From Euphorbia lathyris (Eukaryota > Streptophyta > Magnoliopsida > Malpighiales > Euphorbiaceae), in NCBI RefSeq assembly GCF_963576675.1, contig NC_088918.1, positions 39,589,501 through 39,653,500 on the forward strand: a stretch of 64,000 nt of DNA, in the 5' to 3' direction. The position numbers were made by a program, and so were the translations under genes. Positions 9,480 to 21,795 of the stretch are shown piece after piece (within the stretch, counting starts at the first letter, position 1; every line of letters begins with the position of its first letter). The notes beneath the pieces were generated by a model that was not told the DNA's origin, ran no database searches, and saw only the letters and a program-made list of their open reading frames with translations.

Positions 9480-11370
9480 ATTTAATATTTTAAAATGTGT
9501 TGTATATGCTAATTTAAAAGCAGAAGAGTTAGAAAACATCAGAGTCAATCCATCATGGAGATCATGAGAATCAGATGGTGGAGCAGTTACTCAAGATGTG
9601 ATCTGAAGATGGAGAATGTAACTTAGTGGAAGGTAGCAGGAAGTTACCTCCAACATCCATAAAAGTCAGAAATCACGGTGAAAAGGGACAACTCAAGACA
9701 TACTCAAGCAAAACTTTAACAAATTTTATCTAGACTTCAGTAATTTAAATTTCTCAGTCATTGTCTTAACTGTATTTTTCATTCAAGTTCAAGTTCATCC
9801 AAGCTTTCAGTACAATTTTATTTTGTTTATTTTTCAATCATTTCAGTAAGCTCATATCATTTTGGTAATCGAATTCTTTTTTTCGATCTCTTTATTTCTG
9901 CCAGTCATATAATTTTTACAGGTTAGTACACACAATTTTATTCTATTGCTTGATAATATTATAATTTTTTTGGCACATTTTCCATAAAAATAAGATATTT
10001 TTGACATTTTGGTGGGATAAATAGAGTAATAAAAAATGTGTTTCCTATGGGAAAACAAACATGAACATAAATTGCGTATTAATTGGAGGTCGACCGAAGA
10101 CAATTAATTAGAGTATAAGTTATCCATATATAAAAGCTGAAAGCTTTCTCTTTTGGGTAAGTGTTTTTCATAACTAACAATTTAATTGCCAAGTGCTCAA
10201 TTAGAAAGAAAACGTGGTAATTAATGAGTGGTGGATATTTTAATCTATTTTCTATTAAATGTAAATTAATACTAATTTGATTGAACAATTATTTTGAAAC
10301 ATGTACAAGTCCTTTAATCATAAGTAAATAGTAATTGTACACGTGTATGAACAAGAAGAAACAATATTGTTATTAATATAATATAATAATAAATAGTCTT
10401 AGGTTAGAATATATGCATGGTTATTTGGCAAAGGTAGGTTAGTTGTTTTTAAAAGGTCAATAAATTACCTACTGTATCCAAATGCTTATCTTCCAATTTT
10501 GGGATTTCCATCCCTAATTTCCTACTCTTCCATGCTAACTTAGACACATAATTATTAAGCTTTACTTATAATTGTTAATAATTAAGCATTTAAAGTTTAA
10601 ATTGATAGCTTAAATTATATATAAAAATAGTTATTATTATTAATTTTATATACTTCTGCATGCAAGGTGTTTGGTAACTCATTTTTGACCCCATGTTTGC
10701 ATTTTCACTTTAAAAATGAGAGTTTCTGGTGTTATACATCTTCTGTTTGCCTTTTGTGGTTGAAAAATAGCTCTTTATAAAATCAGAGAATCTCTGCTTT
10801 TTTTGAAAAAGCAGCCTTTCAAATAGTAAACAGCAAAACGTAACAGCAATCAGCAACAATAAACAAGGTAAAACAAATGAGCCCTAAGTTTGAAACATGT
10901 AATTACCCAACATTTTTCATATTGCCATATTAGAAATACTATTTTAATAAACCATTTAAAGTAAGAATTTAAGTTGATAGCTTATTATTATTATTATTAT
11001 AATTATATGGGACAAGATTTTTTTTTTTTTTTTCCAAAGATGATAGATAATTTGGTTATCGTTGAGATTAATTATAGAAAGGGAAAATAAGAGAGACTTT
11101 TGGGTTGATTTAATTTAGCATTATGTGATCATTTGCTTGTATCTAAAGAAAGTGGTGTTACCTAATAAGTAACAAATAGTATTGACTTTCTATATCAAAA
11201 GAAAGACAGTTAACTATATATCTTACTTAATTAAGGAAAGATAATTAGCTTTTGTATTAAGTATTAATACTTTTGTTTTGGAAGTCACTCTCCAAACTCA
11301 ACATCAGAGACAAATAGGTTTAGGTTTTTATATATGTCTCTCCCTTCCAAACTACAAATTATATAAAGTA
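9480..11370. other. AT-rich spacer with a possible MITE
   Basis: No gene was recognised. The segment 10675-10885 has weak inverted ends (aaggtgtttggtaactca and, inverted, agggctcatttgttttacc) of the kind seen in hAT or Tourist MITEs. No target duplication could be seen, so it is left as a possibility. A poly(T) run lies near 11018-11032. Confidence 0.35.
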
Positions 11371-11473
11371 TATGGGTGTTGTTACATGGAGTCTCAAATT
11401 CCCACCCCCAGCCCCGTGAAAGGACGAAAATACCCTTTCATGGGTTTTGGATGGGAAACGGCTATTTTTTTCT

Positions 11474-11655
11474 TCCCGACACGCGGGCGTGTGGCTATCA
11501 CGCCTCACCGTGTGGTCGGGCGTGATAGCCATACGCCTCACCTTGTGGTCGGGCGTAACAGCCACACGCCCGACCACACGGTGAGGCGTGATAGCCACAC
11601 GTCCGACCGCACGGTGAGGTGTGATAGCCACACGCCCGTATGTCGGGAAGGCAAA
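11474..11655. repeat. GC-rich hairpin, arms about 85 bp
   Basis: The left arm, from ttcccgacacgcgggcgtgt, is matched by the inverted right arm ending cacgcccgtatgtcgggaag. Each arm is built from repeats of the words ggctatcacgcc, ctcaccgtgtggtcgggcgt and their complements, so several alternative foldings are possible. Confidence 0.8.
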
Positions 11656-11937
11656 AAAAATAGACCTGTTATTCAATTAAACCCGTAAATACCTATAAAC
11701 ACTACACAATTTTAATTAAAACCTGCAAATAGCATACAATTTTAATTAAAACCCGTAACAATAATATAAGTTCATGAATAAATATTAACTAAAATTAACA
11801 AAATAAAAATTTAGTTAAACAAAATAAAATTTACAACAACTAAACTTAACTAAAATTAACAAATTAAAATTGACAACATAAAAACTACATTAACTAAAAA
11901 TAACAAAAATTAAACTAAATTAAATAAATAAATAATT

Positions 11938-12135
11938 GCCCATACACTACACGGGTGTATGGGCATCATGCCGTCACCATTGTGAGGGCGTGAGGATATC
12001 ACGCCGCACCACAGGTGACGACGTATGAATATTGTGGTGAGGCGTGAGGCTATCACGCCGTCACCTGTGGTGCGGCGTGATGTTCATACGCCGCACCTGA
12101 GGTGACGACGTGATCTCCAAACGCCTCATGTCCCG
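11938..12135. repeat. Second GC-rich hairpin block
   Basis: Words such as ggctatcacgccgtcacc, gtgcggcgtgatgttcat and cgccgcacctgaggtgacga occur in both orientations, giving a second self-complementary block. Word use resembles the block at 11474-11655 (gctatcacgcc) but the sequence differs. Confidence 0.7.
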
Positions 12136-12394
12136 ATTTCGATTTCGAATAACAGCAAAATCCGATGCAAAAAACGTCCAAAAAACATCAAAATCAAACG
12201 GAAATACATATCATAAGTCCATTTCCTTTGCCGCCCCTCCGCCGATCCATGTTTTCATTAATAAATTAGTCCGGATTAGATTAAATGGAGTTTAGGTTGT
12301 TTGAGAGGATTTGAGAATTCTGAAAATTGTCTAAAGGGTATTTCGGTCTTTTCACGGGGCTAGGGGTGAGAATTCAAGGCTGGGTATAGTAATT

Positions 12395-12560
12395 CACTAT
12401 ATAAAACTAGGTCTTTCTATCTTTAAAGTATAAACATAAAATTAAGTGGCATTTGATATTATTACATCATTTTTACTCTCTCTCTAAATTATCTCTTATT
12501 GATTTTGGTATCAGAGTCTACAACCTTTAGACTCTCTCTCTCAACAAACGAAGATATTAT
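12395..12560 (+). mobile_element. Possible copia LTR end with primer-binding site
   Basis: TGGTATCAGAGT at 12506-12517 is one base from the standard copia primer-binding site and is preceded by a CT-rich stretch like the end of an LTR. No gag follows and no second LTR is seen. It may be a worn fragment or chance similarity. Confidence 0.3.
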
Positions 12561-13216
12561 GACTCTCTTATTAATTTTGATTCAAAGTTATTTTTGACCA
12601 AGTTTAATCCGTAGTTCCTAAAAATAAGTATTTGATTTTGTTAGTGGGATATTTGTGGATAACAAATAAATTTTTATTGTTTCCTCTAATATTTTATTGT
12701 TGCATTATAAGCTTATAAAAAAATTATTAATCTGTATTTTTAAAGTGTGCAGAAATTGATATATTCAATAAAATTCTCAACACCGTATTTTATTATTAAT
12801 TTCTTTTATATTTTTTCTCAAAAAAACCCAACATAGTTAACGTTAAAGACGGGCTTGAATGCAATAAAAAAAATGGAAAAAACAAAATATATAAATGACA
12901 CATATAATTAAGATGGTTTAACATGAAATTGTATAGATACAAATATATAGCATTCTAAAAAAGTTGTTTGTAAGTTACTAGCATATTTAAAGTAGAAAGC
13001 AAGATTTACAAAATAATATATAGTATTGTGTAATCAAGGAAAGCTTAGAGTAATAATTTGTTTTATTTTATGGTGTTCTGTTCTATACACACACAATATG
13101 TGTAAATTTATTAATGTATACTCAATTTAATCCACACTATAAATAATTAATTATTCGTTAAAAAGAAGAAGAAGAAGAAGCTCATGAACAGCAGATTGTA
13201 CACATCTCCGGGTGGC

Positions 13217-13563
13217 TTAATCTGACATTGGCCATGACTCACAACTTGCTTCACTGCAAATACCACATTTACAATATTATTACATCACTCAATTTCTAAA
13301 CGAAATCAATAGCTTCACTATAATAATATATTTTCACATAAGCAATTATCTAATTCAAAATATATCCATCTCAATTAAAGAATAAAGACCCAATTTAACT
13401 AATCAATTTGGTCTCCAGATCAATTATCTAAAAGGAATGAATTTTTAAACATCACTTATTCTTCAATTTCCTATGTTGAGCATCATATCATCCGTGTATC
13501 GGGTTGATAATTTAATGATGCATTACATTTCAACTAATATTATTAATAATATGATGTAATTAG

Positions 13564-13623
<60 letters not shown>

Positions 13624-15252
13624 TTATTTATTATTCATATAAAATTCTAAATCTTATATAAATCTTAGATTCCAAAAAATAAATTCTCTAGATTCTAAAA
13701 TATATAACCTCAAATATTGAATTATTGATTTGATGCATGAATAACGCGATGCACCATAGATATAGTACAACTTCTTCCAAATAATACTTGTTAACACATG
13801 TTAAAAAGATTTAATATAGGAGTCCATTGATTTTAGTCTAAAAAGCTGATTAGCCCTTTGAAATTATAAAATGTCTTATTCTGGATTTGTTTAAATGACA
13901 TGATTAATTTTCTAAGTTCATATGTCAAAATAAGATAGGTTTTGAACAAATTAAAATTACATCTAAACAAGTTTATGAAGCCAATAACAGCAGTTAGGTT
14001 TAAAGAAATCTATGGAACTAACAAAATACTTTATAAGTTTATTGATGAATCGATTTTTTTTTTTTTTAAGATAAGTTTAAAATTCAGGATGTATTAATGA
14101 GTTAAAAGAGGATACCGTATCATAAAGTTGACATGGGAGGATTGATTTGATAAAATATGAGGAATAAAATAATACCAAATTAGATTTCGAGCCAAATTGA
14201 CCTATTATAACAAAAAATAATAAAAAAGGGGTATATGGTTGCTTACTCAATTATTTGTCTCCAGTAAGTATCAGTTCCTTGATCATCCATAAGCTCGCCC
14301 CAACCTTCAAAGCTTGTTGAACTAGAATTTGGACACTGCTCATCAGAAATCAATGGAGGAAGAACTGGAATATCACAATTATAACCACCCATTTCTTCAT
14401 CATTCCCAACTTTTGAATCCTTAATCTCCTGGTAATCTCCCACTAATGAGGGTTGAAGAAAAGCTTCCAAGTTAGATAAACCCTCCTCCTGTCCAGAAAA
14501 CCCAGCAAGATGACTGCTGCTCATCTGAGACCCATTAATGTAATCATACAAGTGTTGCTGCTCTCTGAAATTCGGACCCAAAGTTTCCATATTTGGAAAT
14601 GGACTTGAAAGTACTTGAAATATATTGTTCAGCAATTGGAGTTTAGCTAGGTGAATGGGATCCACCGGCCGGAGGAGACTACTTTCCCCGGCCCAAGGAG
14701 GAATATTATTAGTATTAGCGAGAAGATTAGTGAAATTAGCAAGAAAGTGTGGTAAATTAGCAAGAAGATTAAGGTCAGTTCTTGGCCTGTGTGTGACAGG
14801 GTCAATTCCCATTTGCAGAAGCTTCTTCTTTAAATGTGTATTCCACAAGTTTTTAATTTCGTTGTCAGTCCTTCCAGGTAGACTTTGTGCTATGGCTGAC
14901 CATCTGCAAAAAAAAAACTATCAATTTTAAGAATCTCTCAACTCAAGATGTTAGTAATTAAGAATAGTTAAAAAGAGAATTACTTGTTTCCAAGAATGGA
15001 ATGAAGATTGATGATGATTTGTTCTTCTTCTTGGGAGAATTGGCCACGCTTGATATCAGGTCTAAGATAATTAGTCCATCTAAGTCTGCAACTTTTTCCA
15101 CACCTATTTAAACCAGCAAGCTTTGGAAGAGCTCTCCAGCTTCCATGCCCATGTTCCTGAATGTGATCAATCAGCTTCTTATCTTCTTCAGGAGTCCATG
15201 GTCCTTTCTTCAGGTTGCTTTCTTCCTCCATTGATAATGATGATCTCCTCAT
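13217..15252 (-). CDS. R2R3-MYB transcription factor, MYB9/MYB107-like
   Basis: Proposed exons: 15252-14984, 14903-14247 and 13253-13217, giving about 320 aa. Exon 1 and the start of exon 2 encode the two MYB repeats. R2 is [20 protein letters not shown]...[13 protein letters not shown]3 runs through [51 protein letters not shown]. The intron after LGN(K) is at the position conserved in R2R3-MYB genes. The following [12 protein letters not shown] and [16 protein letters not shown] match what I recall of MYB9/MYB107, nuclear activators of suberin genes. The acidic C-terminus ends [21 protein letters not shown] donor GA|GTAAGC just before the stop at 14243 and an acceptor tttgcag|TGAAGC at 13253 give a last exon ending [10 protein letters not shown]. 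Reading straight on would end ...RQIIE at 14243. The two repeats are certain, the subfamily likely, the last exon inferred. Confidence 0.88.
13565..13619. repeat. (TA)n microsatellite in the MYB last intron
   Basis: About 27 uninterrupted TA units. If the third exon is correct, this lies inside intron 2 of the MYB gene. Confidence 0.9.
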
Positions 15253-15308
15253 TATTTACTTGCTTGATTGATGGAAAATGAGTGGAAGGAAATGGAGGAG
15301 AACAACTA

Positions 15309-15319
15309 GTTATATAGAC
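15309..15319 (-). promoter_or_regulatory. TATA box of the MYB gene
   Basis: The minus strand reads gtctatataact, about 60 bp upstream of the start codon at 15252. The spacing suits a short 5' UTR. Confidence 0.6.
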
Positions 15320-15349
15320 TGATATGTGAGAGCAAGTATTCTAGACCTT

Positions 15350-16516
15350 CATATGTAAGATACAATAGCAAGGCTTTGATTTTATGGGTGATGGATATGT
15401 CACCTTAAAGACTATATTTTCTTTGCTATTTCACCTGGAATTTCCAATTCTATCCTTTCCTTCTTTCATCTTCTATTGGATTTCCCTTTCAATTTGGACT
15501 TTATTCCCCCATTATTCTCCTTTTAAATGATATTAGAGATTCATTAGTATTAAGTTAGGGGTTATTTTCCCATTAGTAATAAGTTAGGGATTATTTTGTA
15601 ATAATTAGTTAGAATATTATAATGTTACTGGTAAGAAGGTAAAACCAAATCAAAAGTAAGTTTTCTCAATCTCTTTTGTTTTTGCATTGTTTATTTCGGT
15701 TATGGTATAGGTTTATGTTTAAGGTTTTGATTTTGCAGTGATTTAACATAGATTGAATGTGTTATGTTTTGTTAGGGTTAGTGTTAATGGGTACAATGTC
15801 GATTTTTGAACTCATTTGAGTTGTATATGTGTAATTTATTGGTTTAGAACTTCTCATTTTGGCTACATTGTTCATCTACGATACATTACAATTTATGATT
15901 TGAAAAGCAATAAACCCATAAACCCTCACCTAGGGTTTTGCAAATTGGTAAATGCGAAGACTATGACCAATTATGGAGTCATTTTTATGCAAAATAAAAA
16001 AGGGTTTTCTTAAATAGGCAAATGTGAAGACTATGACGAGTAAAGCCCATTTTTAGCAAAAAGGGATTCACAAACATGAAAATGTAAAGATTATGATGAA
16101 TTTCGAAGCCCTTTACAGATGATTCACAAAATCTATTTTGCGAACATTCAACATGGATTGCAAATCACATTTTAAGTATTGTTTCATAATTTTGGTACAT
16201 GTGAATAGTTTTACTTCACAATTAGTTAAATGCAAAGCCTTAAGGTGAAATGCAAAATTGTCCTATTTTGTCTGAAATGCAAATGTATTATTTGAAGTGC
16301 AAATTATTGTCTGAAATGTAAACTTTTTTCATTTTTATAGAGCCACATGTCCAAGGTAAAAACAGATAGTGGTGTAAAATTTAAGCATTCACGGAGTTTG
16401 GGGGTTCAAAATGCACAATAGCAGTAGGAGGTGACATTTCTACCATGATTGAGCTGCAAAGTAAATTGACACCCTCATAGAAAAAGATGTTTTAGACATC
16501 TTATGGATGTCGCCTT
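15350..16516. other. Spacer with degenerate repeats
   Basis: No gene was recognised. A unit of 60-70 bp beginning aatg(c/t)gaagactatgac recurs at 15951, 16021 and, more diverged, 16081. This stretch and 17524-18400 share word use (cgcaaattg, cctagg, aatgcgaa), so they are probably two halves of one older repeat split by the hAT element. Confidence 0.45.
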
Positions 16517-17523
16517 CAGTGCTGATCCTGAGATTTTAAAAGCCCATGGGCAAATTACCAAATGGGGCCCTAATAAATAAGTGCAAATAAAAAATAAATT
16601 AGAAAAGTCAATTGTATAAAAGAAGATTACTTAAAAATGACATTTTTTTTTGTTTCATTTAACAAACGATCTAATAAAAACATTTTATATTACTTTAAGT
16701 ATCCAATTACTTATACAAAATGATGTGTACGAGCATTTTTAAATGCAAATTTCTTAAATTTAATAATGAAATAGTTCTAATAGATTTTATGTTGTTTATG
16801 ACACAAAGAATAATAGATTTTATGTTGTTTATGACACAAAGAATGATAACAGAAAAATGAAAAACAAAAAATCTGAAAATCACTTCTCTTAACGGGATTT
16901 AGCGGCTAAGTTCTTGAAATTGTAAAATTTTGATACGTTTTTTCCAAATTACCTCTGAAGTTCAAATAAATCAGAATCTAATAGTTTCTCAAGTAACAAA
17001 AAAAAAAGTCTATTAGCAATTGGAAGTTTCACAGTGAGGTGATTAGAGAACAAAATTGATTATATAGCTGATGAATTGAAAATGAAATAATAATACTGTT
17101 TAATATTCTTTGGGATTGGAGTGTGATTAAAGAAATGAGAGATAAATTATAAATTTTTTTGTTAGGATTGATGGGTGAGAGAGATAATTATAAAAAGACT
17201 GAGATAAATTAGGGATTTGATGTCTAACATTTTTATTAGGAAATTTAGAAAGAATCTGAGATAAATTAGGGGATTTGGAAAGACTATTTAGTAACTGATG
17301 CTCATGTTTTTAATCAAGTATAATTTTTTTAAAAATTTAATTTGATGCCAACGTTTTAAATTTGGAAAGAATCTAATGGCAATCAAGTATATATATATTT
17401 TTTAATTTAATTAAGTATAATTTAAAAATATATAATAATACTAATATATTATTATAATGGGGCCTCTCTCATCCTTGTGCCCTGGGCAGGCGCCCCTCCT
17501 GCCCATGCTTAGGGACGGGCCTG
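16517..17523. mobile_element. Non-autonomous hAT element, 1007 bp
   Basis: The element is flanked by a perfect 8-bp direct repeat, gtcgcctt, at 16509-16516 and 17524-17531, the duplication length of hAT transposons. The left end begins cagtgctgatcctgagattt and continues agcccatgggcaaa. The right end, inverted, begins caggcccgtccctaagcatg and is followed by another ggcgcctgcccagggc word. These are worn forms of the CAGGGCCGGCCCTG-type end found in many plant hAT (Tip100-like) families. No transposase frame is present and the interior is AT-rich. Confidence 0.88.
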
Positions 17524-18404
17524 GTCGCCTTCTCTGGTGCCATTGCTCATATGTTGGGAGATTGAGCATGTCGGATATCTCCCTAGAGAGATGTGGTTCT
17601 CTATTGGAGAAGTTGAAAATGAGGTTTAGTGGTAGTTCGAGCTTATCTCTTTGTTTGGATCGTCTTTTGCTTGCATGTGCATTCGTAGATCAAATGAGGT
17701 TGAATCAACACCTACAGAAGTGTAAATTCTCTCTTTTATCCTCTGTAACTTAATTTTTGTTGAAACTCAGAGCAACTTCGATTCACCATCCACGTATGTC
17801 ATGGTACTTGCAACCTTTTTCCATTTAGCATTCCATGAGATCAAACAAATAACAAACTCTATGGACATACTTTTAATGAAATGAGCAAAATACATTATCA
17901 AATTCCTATAAGAATCATATCATATTAAACAAAGACATAGAACATGTAGTTCGAAATTGAGTTTTGATTAAAAGATAAGCTTCTAATTTTGACAATCAGT
18001 TCACATTTGAGGAATTGTGAATCGCAATTTTATATACTAGTTCACAATTTATATAAAATGCGAAATAAGCTTCGCATTTTGTAGACTGTGAAGCACTATA
18101 CAAAGAGTTCCTTTGCAATTGGGTAACAATTTATACTAAATGCGAATGATAAAATATAGCTCACAATTTATCAAGTTGGTTCGCAAATTGCGATTTGTGA
18201 ACAATCGAAACCTAGGTTAAGTGTAACTAATTGCGTATAACACTTGTGTATAACTAACCTAGAATTGTAATTAATAATTATGTATTTAAAATCAACAAAA
18301 ACTTACATGATATTGGAAATCAACAAGAGTTTGGATTGCTATTTAAAAGTGATTTATAGATGAAGCTTGAAATTGTTCTAAAAAACCTACATTATGTGTT
18401 GTGT
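17524..18404. other. Spacer; right half of the repeat split by the hAT element
   Basis: No recognised gene. A frame of about 75 codons lies near 17530-17753 but has no family motif I know. Words such as ttcgcaaattgcgatttgtg are internally palindromic. Confidence 0.4.
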
Positions 18405-18960
18405 TTTTTTTAAAGGAAAATGTAAACTTTATTAAGAATCTCCAAGAAAAACGTTACAAAGAAAAGAAGGGGGAACATAAGCCCACACTCCATAACCAGA
18501 CTCAAAACCGATAGCTCTCACTAGAGTATGCGCTACACGATTCGTTGATCAACTAACAAAACTGATATGCCAGTTAATGATATTATCACAAAGGGATTTA
18601 CAATCAAAGATAATAAAACCAAATACAAAATCTATCTCATCTATGAAAAGTATTAACAAATGTTTGAGAATCACATTCGAGGATAATATCTTGGTAATTG
18701 TGATCTTTCAACCAACTGAACGCTTCTTGCACACTAAAACATAAGTGGGTCTAAGGAACCTGATAATAGTCCAGCTGATGCAACGACCAGATTACTAGAA
18801 TGATCTCAGATAATGAAGCGAAAACTAGCAGTGCTTTGAGTAGGGAAAATCGCAGTATCAATATTACACTTCAACATACCAGGCGAATGCGGACACCACT
18901 TTGCAGATGGATGGGCATGCAGAGAAGAAGAACTGGCAGACATCGAACATAACTGAGTTT
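18405..18960 (-). pseudogene. 5'-truncated LINE, RNase H end only
   Basis: Read on the minus strand, the piece carries a decayed RNase H domain (AFSWLKDHNYQDIILECDSQ near 18720-18660, corresponding to LSWLKGNGISNVELRTDCLL of LINE-1). It ends at 18430-18405 with TCTTAATAAAGTTTACATTT and a poly(A) tail seen as T's near 18405-18412. Short length and loss of everything upstream are typical of 5'-truncated LINE insertions. No target duplication was resolved. Confidence 0.75.
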
Positions 18961-19000
18961 GGAAATGAGAATTAGGAAAATATGTAATGGAAGAGTCTAA

Positions 19001-19292
19001 GGTCTTGTTTGATAAAGCACTTAATTACTTAAATTAAAATATTAAGCACTTATTTAATTTAAGTGCGTTTGATAACAGTTATTTTTCCACCACTTAAATT
19101 AGTTAATTAAGTTAAAAACCACTTATTTTGGTAAGTTAAAATAGTTAACTTAACATTTTAAGTTACACATTATCAACTAATATTTTTATAAAAGTTATAT
19201 TATTCAATGCTTTCAACACTTATAATATTCAACACTTAAAATGCAGTACTTATTTTTTCAGCACTTAATTTTCAGTTTTATCAAACAACACC
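19001..19292. mobile_element. Tourist-like MITE, 292 bp
   Basis: The 16-bp terminal inverted repeats are ggtcttgtttgataaa at the left and, inverted, ggtgttgtttgataaa at the right, one mismatch. The element is flanked by TAA at 18998-19000 and 19293-19295, the 3-bp TWA target of PIF/Harbinger-type elements. The interior is AT-rich with repeated cacttaatt and ttaagtt words and no coding potential. Confidence 0.82.
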
Positions 19293-19295
19293 TAA

Positions 19296-21795
19296 GTAGT
19301 AGCATATATCTATATGGATCGAAAAATGTCAATGCGTCTCTTTATTGGGTCAATTTTGTAAAATTTACTATATTATCTTGAAGACTTTGCATTGTTTATC
19401 CTCTTGATTATATGTTGTAAATTTGATTGTAAGGATGACTCCGAACATTAAGTCAATGCAGCCATATATATAGAAGTCAATAAGAGCAGGTTTTTATGTG
19501 TTCTAATTTCCTTTAAGAAAAGAAAAAAAGTTAATGTGGGGGGCATTTTGGGTAACGTAACCATGAAAAATACGTAGGTGAAGAAGAGAGACAAATAAAG
19601 AAGCTTTGTGTTCTTCTATAATCTAATTTAGCAATGGTTACACCAATATTTAGATTAGGTTTTACACGTGTCACTCATCGAGAGGGTCAAACATCTGTAA
19701 TTTTTCACAAACACAAGAAATCTCACTTTCTTTAATTAATTTAATTTCAAAGTTTAAGTTAATAATCAGGTATTACACGCAACACTATTCAGTCTTTAAG
19801 TGGACCCCGCTTAACCCTAACACACTTCTAACGACTAATATTTGATTCTTTTTATTTTTATTTTTATTTTTAATGGTAATCTGTTCATTATTACTACTAA
19901 TTAAAAATCAAGTTGGCTATTAATTAAAATTACATATCAAGTGGATATATCTATATATAGAATTGTGACTTCGACCGAATTTATACAGTTACTAACAAAT
20001 ATTATTCACGATGGCTTCATAGAAAACCATAAACAAATATTAAATTTGAAGTAATAGAAATGAATTAATTGAAAGTTTGTGAAAGTGTACGAAACACTTA
20101 AACATAAATCATAAGAATAGAAATAGACTCATCTCATTAAGAGATTTCTTCGTCAATAGCGATCGTCTAATACGACAGATTACGTAAGAGTAAGTTTGTT
20201 ATCACCGGACAGAGGAGATGAACAATTCGAATAAACATAAAGTAAAAATAATTTTAGAGAGTATATTTTGTTTCTTGCATTGTGTAAAAAAACTGACAGT
20301 TCAATTTTGTTTATATAGAACTCAAACATTGACGAATATTCAGGAACAACCGAAGTAACGGTGGTAATTAAAAAATTAATTTGTATTTATGAATATGATT
20401 CAGTTCAAATGTTCATTGATATTGATAAAAGCAAAGAAAAATTACTAAAAAAAATTAGTAACCATTTATTTAGTAATTAAGGGTACATATTGGAAAAGAA
20501 TTATGAGTACAATTTTATCTTAAAATCATAAATAAGATTTGTAAATTGTGTAAAATATGAAACATGATATATATTGATACATAAACTGGTAGGTTGAATA
20601 AATTTTTTTATGTGGTTAATGTTATGGCTATATATATGAAGAAATAATATGTGTGCTGTATAAAAAAAAAAAGAAAAGCCCGTGAGTTCGTTCGTTTGGT
20701 ATTGCGCTCATTTGTCAAATATGACAAATCAACGCTTTTGTATGCAGAATGTAAGAATAAGCCAACTATAGATTTGTGATAGGTTTTTAAAACCATCTAT
20801 AAGTGTACGATAAGTTTTTTAAGTCAACTATAAACATGTGAGGTTATTTTAAAAGTATGGTGCTAATAGGCAAAACTAAGTTTAAAAGTGTAAATATGCA
20901 TTAAACCTAAATTAAAATAGGTTTAAATCATCTCATCTACTTTAAAATATTAAAATAATATTAAATAGATGGTGTATAAACTAACATTAGGGGGGTTACA
21001 AGAGACGGAAACACCTCTACTCAAGGATGGAGCTGGTGACCGGAGGGGCTCTGGCTCCGCCCCTCATTAAACCATCTATATTCTCATATTAAAATATTTT
21101 GATAAGATAACTTTATTTTTTTATTCTTTGAAATTTCTAAATAGAAATCATTAGAAACTCAAAAAAATTTCAAATTTATTTTGAAACAAAAGATATTCAT
21201 GTATGTTTATTGTGTTGCAAATATTTATCATCGTCAAAGGTTGATACATTAAAGTTATTAAAAAACGGAAAGTTTGTATTCAAAAGCGTAAAGCGCCGCC
21301 TGATGAAGATGCAGAATTGGATGATCCTCTTATATCATCAAACACATCAGAAATATCTTTAAGTGTGGTTTGGTTTTATTTTATAATTAAATAATAATAA
21401 TTATCCAACTAATCCTATTAAGAAGTATTCCAATTGCACAGTTCATCTTCCTTTTTACCAAACAAACCCATTTAATATATTTTCTTTCTTTTTTGTCCTT
21501 TTATCCTTGCTCTAATATATATTTTGAATTTGCGTTTTAATATTTTGTTAATGTTAGAGATAATAAATTTTTTGAACTTTTTGGATTGAGTGGTTATTTG
21601 ATATAATATGATAAAATATATCTAATGTTTTTATGTTGTATGTAGAATAAAACTTGTTTATTAATAATCTCCTAATTAGAGCTAGGAAGAATACAAGTAT
21701 AAAAATACAATGAATAAGTGAAATAAAATCCTCATGAAACTAATAGAGTAAGAGATTATTAGGATAGAAAATATTATCGAGGATAACTATATAAG
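19296..21795. other. AT-rich spacer, nothing firm
   Basis: No gene, RNA gene or complete element was recognised. A short GC-rich phrase at 21025-21065 (ggatggagctggtgaccgga, then ggctctggctccgcccctc) resembles one end of a hAT-type element, but no partner end was found. Confidence 0.45.

Larger units (their letters stand above)
11381..12392. mobile_element. TIR foldback element with internal GC-rich hairpins
   Basis: The ends are inverted relative to each other. The left has attcccacccccagccccgtg and gaaaataccctttcatggg. The right, inverted, has attctcacccctagccccgtg and cgaaataccctttagac. The inside is AT-rich (11690-11935) between two GC-rich hairpin blocks. There is no transposase frame. 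The frames of 105-136 aa found on both strands at 11278-11688 are translations of the repeat words and not genes. I could not fix a target duplication, so the superfamily is open; Mutator-like is the best guess. Confidence 0.6.

Noticed and set aside
11278..11688. Frames of 105-136 codons on both strands with repeated GRDSHTP/GRVAITP peptides
   Set aside because: They are translations of the inverted GC-rich repeat words; both strands are open because of base composition and there is no family motif.
17457..17753. 98-codon frame across the right end of the hAT element
   Set aside because: It starts inside the transposon and crosses its border, so it cannot be a conserved gene as read.
21005..21070. 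hAT element end around ggctctggctccgcccc
   Set aside because: Only one end was found and no 8-bp duplication, so it was not called as an element.
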